64,000 bases of DNA from Plectrocnemia conspersa (lineage: Eukaryota; Arthropoda; Insecta; Trichoptera; Polycentropodidae), in the NCBI GenBank assembly GCA_009617715.1, contig VTFK01000243.1, forward strand, positions 868,001 to 932,000, given 5' to 3'. Below, in pieces: positions 11,500 to 22,115 of this stretch; position 1 is the stretch's first letter, and the number at the start of each line of letters is the position of its first letter. The notes beneath the pieces are model-generated. The model worked only from the letters and a program-made list of their open reading frames with translations, had not been told where the DNA came from and did not search any database. Made by a program: the position numbers and the translations under genes.

Positions 11500-11885
11500 A
11501 TTACACACCAATCGAGAAATGGAGACTCACCACTCCTGATGTGTAATTCGAATCGGATAAGTGTGTCAAACTTGGCCGGTCACTTTGGCGTACCACAATC
11601 AAATAGTAATGGACACAATCAAAGCTCGATCGGAATCGACGATAGTCGTCGGCGGTATCGAGCACTTCCATATCGCATTCCGCGGTGGCGTGCGGGTCAG
11701 ACAGGTGGGTAGTGGATGACGTCCGACACAAGCATGGGTCCCGGTGACCATATAAATATGGGACCTAATGGCATAAAACCGGGTGTTTATGAATAAAGAG
11801 CGGTCGGCGAGCGTAAGAGGGCGCCGCGGGGTGCCGCCTCTGGCAGGGCTACCGCCGGACCCCAAACTCACGTTACTCACATTTA
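11500..11885. promoter_or_regulatory. GC-rich island, possible regulatory element
   Basis: The most GC-rich stretch in the left third of the window. It contains GGTCCC...GGGACC arms around the AT core CCATATAAATATGG (about 11735-11765), which resembles a CArG-like or TATA-like site, and TTTATGAATAAAG near 11787. Open frames on both strands (11455-11880) overlap it and show no domain. Function is inference. Confidence 0.3.
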
Positions 11886-12564
11886 TTATTATTTATACGC
11901 GTGTATATACATGTTAAAATTTATATATTAAAATAAAATAAAAATAATGTCTAGAAATATATATCTTGAACGTTGACAGGGTATGGTGACGATAATTCGT
12001 GAAGAGACGTTGTGTTCGAGATGCAGTTTGAATGTAATTTTCTAAATTGATTTTAATAAACATTTGCCTAAGTAGTAAGTTCCTGCTTCAATATCGATAT
12101 GTCAATGAGTAGTTTGATTCACTAATGTGCCATTAAGCCTGCCGAGAGGGGGTGGGGAGACGGGACAAATTCTTTGAGGGGCCCGACTCACAAGACGAAT
12201 ATATTCATAAAAAAAAACTAGAAGCTGACATCAAATCACAAATCTGAACTAAACTAGTTGTTTGCGATATATGTATTTTAGGTATAAGTTTCATTTGCTT
12301 TTTTTTTATACATATTAAAATAAATAAAAGAAGTGAAACATTGCCTTCAAAAGCACCCACTTTCTAAGAAGTACTTTCATAATAAGCATCACTAATCAAA
12401 GTAGCAGAATGTATTTTTTTGATGCAGCTCCGTTTGTGTTAAAATTTGTTTTCAGATTATTGTTGATTTTATAAATGAACTATTGTGAATGAGTAGCAGT
12501 AAATTTAGGTATTTGATCTGAACTTTAAAATCGATGAAAAAGGAAGAAGCCAAGAAATAACAAA
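11886..12564. other. Mostly AT-rich, one small GC patch
   Basis: A/T-rich DNA with a G-rich patch near 12140-12185 (GAGAGGGGGTGGGGAGACGG, then GAGGGGCCCG). No gene recognised. Confidence 0.5.
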
Positions 12565-12750
12565 GAATCAACAACAATACCAGCTGAATTATTTAAATTT
12601 AATTGCATTATCGGTAATTTGACAACTAGATTTGATGCAGCAAAATAAATAAATAATGTGGTTATTTCGCGACTTTAATGATGATGATATTCTTCAAAAG
12701 GCAAAAAAACTACGAAACAAATATAACGATGATCTTGGTGAGCTGTTATC
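12565..12750 (+). mobile_element. hAT-like (DUF4371/ZMYM-type) transposase fragment
   Basis: One frame reads ESTTIPAELFKF followed by CIIGNLTTRFDAAK. A shifted frame continues with WLFRDFNDDD, ILQKAKKLRNKY and NDDLGELLS. The succession of an 'xLTTRFxxxK' helix, an acidic turn and 'KLxxKYxxDL' matches the region before the dimerisation domain in hAT-derived TTF/ZMYM-type transposases. The match is short and from memory of the family pattern, so a profile search would be decisive. Stops between the blocks show it is dead. No terminal repeats were found. Confidence 0.4.
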
Positions 12751-13379
12751 TTAATAAATATAACATTTAAAATTAATATGTGATGAAAATATTGTAATAA
12801 AAACATGTTACCCATACAGTTGCTAAATAAAACAAATCAACTCTTAATATTGTTATTGATTTAAGATTATTTTGTACAATACCAGTAAGTCCAAATATAT
12901 TTTCATCATTAGATATATATTTCTACTAGTGAAAATATATTTTAACTGATTTATAAGTTGCTCTAAGATGTCTATGATTCTCAATCTGACAGTTGCGAAA
13001 TGTCCACTTGCTTTTCAAACCCAAACCTAACCTAATGAATGTTCTAAAAATAAAAGTTTTAGAAATTTTATAAATTCAAGTCAAATATACAAACTACGCC
13101 AACTCATCTCTCAGAAGAAGTACAGACAAACATTCTTTATTTATTTAAAAAAAAATATTATTAAATACCCTGCATAGCCTTTTTATTATATATGTATGTA
13201 AGTATATTATACTTATAATATATGTATAATAGTTATACGACAAATTGTAAATTGAAGCAGTATAAGTTTTTATTTTAAGTCGAAAACTGTCAAGTTACTT
13301 GAATTTATGGTAACTGGATAATAAAATTAATTGTATTTCAAAAATGTAAATGAAATAGATAATATAAATTACAAATTCA
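12751..13379. other. AT-rich sequence with one dispersed-repeat copy
   Basis: A/T-rich DNA. The segment 13030-13135 is related in reverse complement to 32570-32665 and is listed separately. Otherwise nothing recognised. Confidence 0.5.
13030..13135 (+). repeat. Dispersed repeat, copy 1 (inverted relative to 32570)
   Basis: ACTCATCTCTCAGAAGAAG at about 13102 followed by TACAGACAAACATT matches, on the opposite strand, the block at 32570-32624. Flanking GTTTTAGAA and TTCAA words also correspond. Two copies in opposite orientation about 19.5 kb apart suggest an interspersed repeat of unknown class. Confidence 0.5.
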
Positions 13380-14560
13380 TTCACGTGGGATACGTAAGTA
13401 GTCAACCCCTACACCCGCGGATTCCTCCAACTCCCGTTTATCACTAACAAACATCACACCTTTTATCTTGTTGAACACGGCTTTTGGTCTCTCTGCTCTC
13501 GGCGTATTCTTCTTTTATACCATCAGATTATTTATAGTCGGAAATGGCTTCGGCATTAGCTAAAAGCCTGAATGAAAAATAATGGTACTGATTATGGTAA
13601 TATAATAAAATTCTATGCCACAGGACCCCATATTAATTTTATGCAGAGCGGCGTGACTTATTTTTATGATTCAGGTTAGACAAGATGTCTCCTCCGCCGC
13701 CGAACCTCTATCTTTTTTTAGAAGAAAAAATCTTTTAGATTAATGCCGAGCTTAGATACTTTTTTATATTTCGAAGTGAAAAAAAAAGTTTTTTTTATTT
13801 ATGATTCCTAAATGAACGGCGGTTGTTTTTGTCACCGAATTTGTTAAACCCGTTCGAAGCGTGAAAGCAATACGTGTGTGTGTATATAAATAATGGCTAT
13901 ATAGGAAAGCATTTTATTATTATTATTTTTTGATACTGCGCACAAAGTTTTTCTTTATTGTTATTGCTTGTCCATTGTTGTCCGCTCATATTCTTTTCGA
14001 AAGGAGCTTATTGTCGTAACTAGTTTTAATTGTTTCCGTCCACGTCCTTCTACAAAAGGGAACGTCTACAAAAGATGTTCCATAAGTGGCACAAGGAGGA
14101 GTCTGGTCTCGATCGCGACGTCATGTTTTGATTATGTCCAACAATCGAAATTTGAATATGAAACGAGAGTAGAAATGACGGCCGATAAGTGAAATGCGTG
14201 CTGCAAACATTTTTGAACACATTCCCAACATCGATAACACAATGGACATATTATATATTGTATCGCGCTTATTTGCTCAGCAGCTAAATCGGTTTTGTCG
14301 GAATTCGAAACGGTTTCTCTCTCTCTTTCTGTCTCGTTGCAGGGGTGACCAATTGCGCGCAATCTCGTATCGATGATAAATCCTATTTTATCATTTTATA
14401 TATTAATCTGAATGGTTTTGTGCGAATGCTAAACACGTCCGTGGAAAATTCAATTATGTTGCATACAATGTTTGGCGTCGAGTATTTCACAACGTTATTG
14501 TAGTTCTATTCGCGTTTGTCATTAACCTGTCCGACGCTCGAAGTTGAAAACATTTAATTA
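13380..14560. promoter_or_regulatory. Long candidate enhancer island
   Basis: About 1.2 kb of complex DNA in two blocks (13380-13740 and 13800-14560). It has CCATTGT at 13972-13978 and ACAATGG at 14239-14245, a CT run near 14317-14328, and GTCCGCTC, CACGTCC and TCGCGACG words. Several ORFs of 60-76 codons on both strands overlap with no recognised domain. The SOX cores suggest an enhancer; a spliced exon hidden here cannot be excluded. Confidence 0.35.
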
Positions 14561-14939
14561 AAAGGCATTTATAATTAATTGAATGTGCGTAACATTAAAG
14601 TAGACTATTATTGCTTTTTACATTCGTATTGTAGAGAGGTATTGATACTTATGTACAATAGTATAACGAAAAAGCTTCTGGTATAAACTATCAAATAAGC
14701 TTATTTAATAAAATATTATGATGTATATATAAATATAATTACTATTTCATATGTAATGAAGCACATTTTAACTTTACTGGCTCTTTAATTTTAAATTACA
14801 AAAAAAGCTATGCAATACATTTTGCAATGAAACGAGAAATTTTATTATTGAAAAAAATATTTTGCAATTTAAAATCCACTCTCTGAAAAATTTATGATGA
14901 ATTCGAACTGTAAAATAATGTAGTAATATACAGATTTTT
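14561..14939. other. AT-rich sequence, no gene seen
   Basis: A/T-rich DNA between the island and the Tigger remnant. Nothing recognised. Confidence 0.55.
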
Positions 14940-15442
14940 GTGATACTAAACCATGACCCTCCAAAAATATCATCAACCTCATTTCAGTTTCTCAGAAAGA
15001 GGCTGAGGAACCTCTTATTTCAAATGAGATTAGGAATATCTGTAAAATGTCAGACACTGAAAATTTTTGTGGAAAAGCATCACCCGAGTAGGCTGTAGCA
15101 GTCAAGTCATGAATCTATTCAATGACAATGCAATGTCACATGTTCGCGAAATCCTAAAAAAGGCTAAAAAAGTGTCATTGATAGGTTTCTAGTGAAACTT
15201 TCACGAAAAGAAAAAAAAATCCACTGAGCAATGATTGACGATATAAATAATTATTAAATTAAATTATTTTATAATGTATTTTATAATTGTAATAATTGTT
15301 TTTGTATGAATATTTTTAGATTTCGGAAAAATCAACTTAAGTTCCTATTATTTTTATAGAAAAATTTGCGTTGATTAACGAGTGTTTTAAAATACGAGCA
15401 TGTTACCTGAACGAATTAGACTCGTAAACCGAGTATTCACTG
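14940..15442 (+). mobile_element. Pogo/Tigger transposon, 3' half with terminal repeat
   Basis: Broken frames encode the C-terminal tail of a Tigger-type transposase: SQKEAEEPLISNEI, FVEKHHPS, MNLFNDNAMSHVREILKKAK and FLVKLSRKEKK. The 'NLFNDNxxSHxREILKxxxK' block is characteristic of this tail. About 200 bp downstream the element ends in CGAGTATTCACTG at 15442 followed by TA. Read from the outside this is CAGTGAATACTCGGTTTACG, a Tigger-like terminal repeat with a TA target. No matching left terminal repeat was found, so the 5' part is lost. It preserves a different part of the transposase from the 3061-3722 copy. Confidence 0.75.
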
Positions 15443-15444
15443 TA

Positions 15445-16030
15445 GTGGCAAAGTAACAATAATAAACAAGACGATAAGGACATCTAAGACCATTTATTAA
15501 TTTTTTTTCCCTAAAATTTGAACTGAAATGAAAGACAGCATTTTATCGTATTTCGCAAATAAATATAAAATATGCCGAATAATATTAAAAAATGGCCAAT
15601 TCACATTGTGCGTAATTAGTTCAGTAAATCATCACCAACTTGTTTCTGTTTATGGTAATGACTATGGACAAAAAAAATAAGGGGAAAACGGTGTCGTAGA
15701 ATTAGAGTAAGAAGAAGTGATGATCATGATGTAAGGAGTAAAAGTATTAAGCTCTTTCGAAAATTGATAAAATTGCGAAGAAAGCAATTGCGATCTGTGA
15801 ATAATGTGTCCATAATTCTTGTTCATTTAATATGTAATTATAAATTAATATTCCATTGGACTCAATAAATTTTATTAGAGTGGTCATGAGAGCATGCTTT
15901 AGTACCAAATGTATTTTGTGAAGTTTATATTACTTATATGACATTTCTATACATGGATATACAAAAATAATATTTTCTGTATCTATATCTGTATCAAGGA
16001 ATTTTTTTAGGAAGTCAAAGAAGCTTAAGT
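15445..16030. other. AT-rich sequence, no gene seen
   Basis: A/T-rich DNA. No coding or repeat match recognised. Confidence 0.55.
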
Positions 16031-16440
16031 AATATTAAGTGCATTACCGCAACGAATCGTTGCGGTTCTTAGATACGCATCTGTCATTTAAATCATTGCA
16101 AATTCGTGACGCACAGTTTCGTGCACGTTGTCTTTTTTGTCTCCGGCCCGACGCTTCGGTAGCGCGGCTGTGCGATTTGCGTTGGCGTCGCGTTCAACAC
16201 GAACGTGTACAAATTGGAGTTTGATTTTATCTCGTATCGAGCGTAATAACGTATTGTTCGCTCGCCATTGTCCGCGGGGGCGAAAGAAGCCAGGACCGCT
16301 CCTCCTCATCTGCATCTCTTCACCGACTCGGCTCTTTGTAGACGTTGATGAAGTTATGCCCACCGCTTTTGTGTGTATAATATACATTTTTTGTTCTCTC
16401 ATTGCACAATCGCATTATTATTGTGTTTGAAGAGCGGATG
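16031..16440. promoter_or_regulatory. Candidate enhancer island
   Basis: GC-richer DNA starting with a CCGCAACGAATCGTTGCGG inverted repeat (about 16046-16064). CCATTGT lies at 16265-16271 within GCCATTGTCCGCGGGGG. Overlapping ORFs on both strands (up to 104 codons) have no known domain and use arginine/serine-rich shadow-like composition, so they are not called. Regulatory role is inferred. Confidence 0.35.
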
Positions 16441-16599
16441 AATATCACTATCTATGATTCTTTTTCCTGTTGAAGCGCTTCAATGTTGAGGTTGATGACT
16501 CATAGTGAATTCTGGTTTCTATTTGTATTCAATTATACTTTTATAATAATTACGGATTATAAATTCAAGCGATATATATTACGCGGCTCTCCATCATAT

Positions 16600-16670
16600 A
16601 AATCATAAGAAGGCAACCTACGGCCCACGGGCCAGAACCGGCTCGCAGTCTCCAAACAATTGATTAAAAT
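16600..16670. repeat. GC-rich palindromic patch, possible transposon end
   Basis: CGGCCCACGGGCCAGAACC and neighbouring CGGCTCGC form a GC-rich patch in AT-rich DNA. It resembles the GGCCCGCGGGCC-type termini of some hAT-like elements. No partner end was found. Confidence 0.25.
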
Positions 16671-16847
16671 ACATTTATACAAGATAAGTGTTTTTCTAGA
16701 CTAATAAATACTGAGTTTAATAAGTGAAGTTTAGTTTTAAAAAATGATTGCAGCTTAAATTGTCAGATTTCGGACTTTATTTGTCGCTTTAATTTTTTTA
16801 TTTATTAATTTATTTAAAATATTTTATAAACATTTAAAAAATTCAAA

Positions 16848-17640
16848 AGAAACGCGAATTAAGTGAAGCTAAAAGAGCGAATATAATTTTATTGCATATT
16901 ATTGACTGAATGTATTGGAAATTAGTAAACACATTAATTGTTCACGACATGCTGTCCAAAATGCTTTGTTACGATTCAACGAATGTTATGCTTACAAATC
17001 AAAGCCAAGAACTGAAATAAAACGAAAGATAACTTTCTTAAAAATGATCGAAAATGTCTTTAAAGCTGGCTGCGGAAGTCTCTGCTAGCGGAGGGCCATC
17101 CATGTTTTCGCGGACGGTGAGAAGAAAGCTGAACAATGTGGAACTCAGAGATTGTAAAGCCTGACACAAACCATGGCTTTTAGAAATAAATAAAACTTAA
17201 TAAAGTTAGAGTGGCCCGAAAACAACGAAAATTGAAATCTGAAGATTAGACGAAAGTAATATGGTCCGATAAAACCAACTTTAAAATAATTTTAAACTAA
17301 AATTGATCAAAATTGAATTCAAAAATTTTAGAGCAATAATTATTTTAAATAATAATTAATTTTTTTTTTAAGTTTTTGGGACCCCTGGTGTAGTACACGT
17401 GCGTTGAAGAGTCGGAGAAAAATATCTTACTGATTGCGTAGTACCCAAAGTCAAATATTATGGCAGAAGAGTTCTGGGGTTGCATGGCAGCAGCAGAGAA
17501 AGAAAACTTGTACACTTACATTTGTATTTCAATGTTGGAATTCTCGGGGTTTTTTTTGCATAACTTTCGCGATTTCGCAGAATAATGGCAAACAATTATC
17601 TTTTTTAGTAAATTTCCTATAACTGTAAACCAATTAAGAT
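16848..17640 (+). mobile_element. Tc1-type (Tc1/mariner) transposase fossil
   Basis: Successive frames give the whole N-terminal half of a Tc1 transposase: KRELSEAKRANIILLH (first helix), CSRHAVQNALLRFNE (helix-turn-helix), YKSKPRTEIKRKI, a SRTVRRKLNN segment, and EDWTKVIWSDKTNFK with one stop in the tryptophan codon position. The last is the VxWSDExxF block bearing the first catalytic Asp (17268-17270). After about 85 bp of AT-rich insertion the homology resumes with GEKYLTDCVVPKVKY and WGCMAAAEKENL near 17410-17510. Stops and frameshifts are numerous, so it is inactive. Terminal repeats were not identified. A piggyBac relic begins within 70-100 bp downstream. Confidence 0.8.
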
Positions 17641-17706
17641 ATTTTAGTGAAATTTAATGTGTAGCTTCCTTATGATTTTTCTCATAAATATATTGAGACA
17701 TCCCTT

Positions 17707-18620
17707 TTGATGATTAATCTTCCGCACCTCGAATTCAGGAACTCCACACAAATAAAAAATGCATTTTATAATCGAAGGAATGCAGTAAATTTAGTCTCTT
17801 CTGAACTATCGACCGAAACGTTTCGCGAAAACAGCTCTTCTTACAGTGATTTTTGTGATTGTAATTTTAATTTAAAAATAATATTTTAATCTCCCCAAAA
17901 TGGACGAAAGAAATGAAACCTTTTTGGAAAAAATTAAGACGCATTGTCTAACGCCCCAGTGATTATGAATATAGTGATATGTACGAAAGTGGCCAATTTA
18001 TTTATTGGTGATGATTTGTTCGAAATATTAGTTTCGGAAATAAATTTATATTATCTGCAAGCATCTCACAAATACAAAAATATGGAAAAAACCGCACAAT
18101 GTGACAGAAAGTGAACTGAAAAAAGGGTTTAGTTTACTTATTATAATGAGTAAAGTTCATAAGTTTCATAAGCCTTATAATCGAGACGCCGTTATTTCGA
18201 AAAGCTATGTCAAGAAATAGATTTAGACAAATTTGAACTTTTATTGCATTTTGTTAAAAATGCAAAAATTTCAAATAGTACAGAGAGACTGGCGAAAGTA
18301 TAACCAATTGTTTATTACTGTTTAGGCAAATTCAATAATATTTACAAATCAAAGCAAAACCTTTCCCCGGATGAGGGAACGTTTCCATGGTAAGGCAGAC
18401 TTATTTTTCGGGTATTCAGTCCTCAACCAAATATGGAATTTTGAATATAATGGTTTGCGAATCAGATACACTCGGTTATATATGTAATTTAAAATTATAC
18501 ACTGGAAATGCAGGAAGATTAGTAAACACGGCGATGAAATTACTAAACCCATATCTGAACTTTGAAAACAGATCTTTGAGAAACAATCCGGAAAAAAGGG
18601 GACTGCCAGAATCTCAATAA
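17707..18620 (+). mobile_element. piggyBac-family transposase fossil (DDE_Tnp_1_7)
   Basis: Broken frames follow the family order: IGDDLFEILVSEINLYYLQ, NVTESELKKGFSLLIIM, VHKFHKPYNRDAVIS, AMSRNRFRQI, NLSPDEGTFPW (first catalytic Asp in SxDE context), GRLIFRVFSPQ, then KYGILNIMVCESDTLGYI and LKLYTGNAGRLV in the open frame 18387-18620, which closes with RGLPES. The segment after LLNPYLNFENR jumps to LRNNPEKRGLPES, so about 30 residues holding the second catalytic Asp (the DNxYTS block) are deleted. The acidic/serine-rich stretch from 17815 could be the usual N-terminal region. No terminal repeats or TTAA duplication were identified. Clearly dead. Confidence 0.8.
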
Positions 18621-18936
18621 CATAAAATTATGACAGATGAATCATGGCAGAAAAGGTAATACGCTTATCCAAATTTAGAAAACAAATAGAAAAAGATTTC
18701 AGAATATCTACTTTTCATAACAGCCAGATGATAGACACGGGAAAAAATCAGAACGACCGGCCTTACAATATATAAGCTTCAATGTATAATGAATTGTAAT
18801 AAATAAATGAGGTGTTGAGCGCGCCGGTAGTACTAATAAGCAATACATAGTTAATATTTTGAAAAACAATGGAATAAAAAAAAATTAATTTATTCCATTT
18901 TTTTTTTTATTTCAATGCGCGTTGTTTTATTCGTTC

Positions 18937-19324
18937 AGTGTCTATCAAAATTTGAATCGTAACAGCAAAATTAAATTTAAAGATTTTCTTTTGAGTAAGG
19001 ATGGATACAGAATTCACTGGATGCTATCGATTCTGAAGACATTTTACCGGTTTTGTGTCGTGCCCGTGCTGTCGATCCATCAGAAAGGCTTTCGGATAAG
19101 CTGAAAAATCATCGGTCAATAAAAATAAAAAGTGCGAGAAATATGTGAGAAGAAAATGTGTTGTGAAATTTCTCTTCAAATTGAAGAATGTTTTTATATG
19201 TGTCAAAAAATATTGAAATAGTTAAAAAAGTGTAAATAATAAAAATAAATAGTGATATAGAGTGGTTTATAAGTGTAATGTGTCAGTGACAGTTGTAAGC
19301 AGAGAAAGGACGCCGAAAAAATTG
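18937..19324 (+). other. Possible non-coding first exon with initiator and splice donor
   Basis: TTCAGTG at 18934-18940 resembles the arthropod initiator (TCAGT, +1 near 18937), with a T/A-rich TATA-like stretch about 30 bp upstream. The following 390 bp have the texture of an arthropod 5' leader: repeated AAAGTG/AAGTGTAA words, few T runs, and several short upstream frames. It ends ATTG/GTGAGTGC, where GTGAGT is a consensus donor (19325-19330). No long coding frame is present. If real, it would be a promoter and leader exon on the plus strand, directly downstream of the piggyBac fossil. No matching acceptor was proved; 30771 is one candidate. Speculative. Confidence 0.3.
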
Positions 19325-20155
19325 GTGAGTGCAATTATATTACATTATAAACGGATATTTTTTATAAATCATTTATTCCCAATTTTATAGAAGCATGTAA
19401 ACATACATGATATTAAATTATAAATAATTGGTTGGTAACCATTGCAACCATTTGCAATTTACTCAAAATATTAGGAATGAAAAATACATATTTATTCATT
19501 CATGATTTTATTCCTCAAATATTATTTTAACTGGAATAATATTAGCATTTTACAATAAACTAATACAGCGATAATTGATCCGAATAGTATTTTTTCCCTT
19601 GGTTTCTTAATCAGTGAATCATTGCAGTTTTTCAAATTGTAAGGAAATTTAAAAATGGCAAACACCGACAAAAATGTTCGTTAGTTAATGGATGATCATT
19701 TTTTAAGGTTCTTTGATTACTGTGTCATTTAATTTATCTACATATAACGATTTACCATTTTCATTTTGCAATAACATACAGAATTTTATGCTAAAAAACT
19801 GTGTTAATTGATGCACTATTAACCGCGGATGTTTAGATTTCTTTATGTTTACCTAGCCAATCAGTTTTGACCCTGAAATCTATTTATTTTCAAGGACTAT
19901 AACATAAAATATTATTTTTTAGATAAAATAAATAATTATTCTTCGCACATTTCATAAAAAAGGCGACGTTTCATTGCATTGCGTCGCAATGAGAAAAGAC
20001 GATTTTTCCCAAAAATTGATAGCCCTGGCGCTTGGCGAAGGGAGCGGGTTCTTGGAGGCACTTGATACGTGTGACTAATCGGAATTTGAATTGAAAATCC
20101 TATGCTTTAATTATTTAAAAAATCTTATATCGAAGTAGATGCGCAAAACGTTGGA
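19325..20155. other. AT-rich sequence with a small conserved-looking patch
   Basis: Mostly A/T-rich. A GC-richer patch at about 19960-20085 carries the inverted words CATTGCGTCGCAATG and GGCGCTTGGCGAAGGGAGCG. It is a possible small regulatory element. No gene recognised. Confidence 0.4.
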
Positions 20156-20195
20156 ACTTGAATTGATACATATGCACAAATGTATCAATTCAAGT
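20156..20195. repeat. Perfect 16-bp inverted repeat with 8-nt loop
   Basis: ACTTGAATTGATACAT (20156-20171) and its exact complement (20180-20195) flank ATGCACAA. This is long for chance in 64 kb. It could be a cruciform, fused transposon termini or an RNA hairpin. Confidence 0.8.
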
Positions 20196-20840
20196 AATTT
20201 ATAATTAGATTCAATGCACTATGATAGTTTGACGGCACGATTTTGAGACTTTTAAGAAGTGCCAATTTGACCAAATAATACACAAACCAAATTGTGAAAA
20301 TCAGAGGATAGTTACCGATATCACAATTCTATTCAAAACCATATATAGTATTATCATTTGCAATTTAATTAGTGAAATAAGCTTTAATATTAACCAGCAA
20401 ATATTTAACTTTTAATCAAAACCTAATTTTACGTGCGTGTAGCCAGCGTTTTCCAATTAAATTCAATCATTGGACCTTTTTATATCTTGTAACACCAAAC
20501 GCAGTCGCAAACTAAAAAAACTTTCAAGATCAAGCATCACTATCTTGACGTGCAATGAATAGTTTTTAAATAAAAAAAAAATTTTCCAAACTTTGAAAAG
20601 TAGTATATTTTATTTTATTTTTTCTTATATTCCTCGGTTTTCGATGCCACATTTTCTTAGTTGTTGTAAATACTCATGAAGTAAATAAATAAAAATCAAT
20701 CAATATTAATAACAATATGAGTACTATTTTTTAAGAAGGTCACAAATACATATATTTATATTCTTGTTTTCGAATATCTACATGAATAAAAAGTATCAAT
20801 TATTCGCTTCTAAGTGACTTCAAAACAAAGTTTGAATAGT
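20196..20840. other. AT-rich sequence, no gene seen
   Basis: A/T-rich DNA, nothing recognised. Confidence 0.55.
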
Positions 20841-21400
20841 TAAACACGTTACGTGGAAGGACGCGAGATCAAGGTGAGCTGTCACCCGATGACCTTTCTT
20901 CATCCGCCCTCATCCATTTGGAATTTGTGCGGTGTCAAGTGGGCGGACCATCTCCATTGTGTTGTAATTTGGTGCTTTAGTCCCCTATTATTCTTCGGCT
21001 GCTTTTTCCCGGATCCTTTTTTTTATTATCATACATTTATTTCTATTCACCCGTCAAGCGTCAAAGGTTTCTTTTATTTTTTCACCACACCATTTGTACA
21101 AATACAAGATTCCATCGGTCGATCGTCTGATGTGATTTTTGGTTTATGGCTTATTAATTATTCTTCGGGTCCATTATAAAGTTTATATTTCTTATATCTA
21201 GTTGGTATTAATTACGAGACGCGGTATTTACAACGCGCTAAATGTTGTAAATTCAGAGGGCCCTAGGCGCGCAGGTACACCTTTGTTAATGTTTTATTAT
21301 TTCAAGGTGTCGGGTTCTTTTTCCACTATAATAATTTTTGTTGGTTTTATGACCGCGTTAACAAACGAACCTGTCCGATTCAGGGCCGAAATAGAAAATA
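20841..21400. promoter_or_regulatory. Candidate enhancer island
   Basis: Complex DNA with CCATTGT at 20954-20960 and GATCGTCTGATGTG and TTTATGACCGCG words. An open frame at 20853-21179 is aromatic-rich (many F, S and P), as expected from pyrimidine-rich DNA, and has no recognised domain. Regulatory role inferred. Confidence 0.3.
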
Positions 21401-21835
21401 ATGGATTGATTTTAAATTTAATGTGTAACTACTATTGTTAGTATTGTATTATGCAAGTCACTAAAATGTAAAATTATGAATTAAAATAATTGGATGTAAG
21501 AATTTATATCATAAAATACTATGTAGAATAGAAATATTTTTTTTATAACCTATTCTTTATTATATTAGCTTTTCAGTATATAACTAAAAATGCTTTAATT
21601 GTGCTACTCAAATTATAATCAAAATTTGCTAAAAAATATCTTTGAATGCAGTAATAATTTTAGATGCTATTGTCACGTTAGAATATATGTAACATTGTTA
21701 TTATTTTTTTGCTTTCTGATTTAATTTCGAAAGTTTGCAAAATTTGATTCTCAATGCGTCATCATTTCCTAAGCTTTAAAAATGCACAAAAGTCACCCTT
21801 ATATATGAAAAGGATTACTAATTGTGTGCATTAAT
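21401..21835. other. AT-rich sequence, no gene seen
   Basis: A/T-rich DNA preceding the LINE fragment. Nothing recognised. Confidence 0.5.
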
Positions 21836-22115
21836 TACTATAGAACAGTCGCAGTGTTTTCAGCTCTTACTAAAGCATTCCTGATAATTATCCATGGTTA
21901 TGTTTTCAATCAGTTTTCCTAAGTTGTATGGGAGTAACAGTATGGTTTTGTCCCGCTTGCGCCAGTCATTAACCTTCTGTCTTTCATCAAAACAGCGACA
22001 AAATCTTTTAATGTGGTAATACAAGAATAAGTCATATATACTGATTCTTCAAAAGCATTCGACAAATTTTGGCATGGAGTTATTTGAGCAATCATAACCC
22101 ATGGTGGTCGATTAC
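21836..22115 (+). mobile_element. LINE reverse transcriptase fragment
   Basis: Plus-strand frames read YRTVAVFSALTKAF, then EQYGF-like QYGFVPLAPVINLLSFIKTA, then VIYTDSSKAFDKFWHGVI. This is the order of the N-terminal reverse-transcriptase motifs of non-LTR retrotransposons: NYRPxxxLxxxxKxFE, QxGFRxxxST and xxDxSKAFDxxxH (first catalytic Asp). The YADD motif and thumb are not found downstream. Stops interrupt the frame. I do not assign a clade firmly; R1/I/Jockey-like RTs share this wording. Confidence 0.75.

Noticed and set aside
11455..11880. Three ORFs in the GC-rich island
   Set aside because: Proline/arginine/threonine-rich shadow composition and no domain.
13020..13036. CCTAACCTAA, resembling the insect telomeric repeat
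   Set aside because: Only two units; not an array.
16039..16430. Overlapping ORFs of 61-104 codons on both strands
   Set aside because: Mutually overlapping shadow frames in a GC-richer island, with no domain or supported splice sites.
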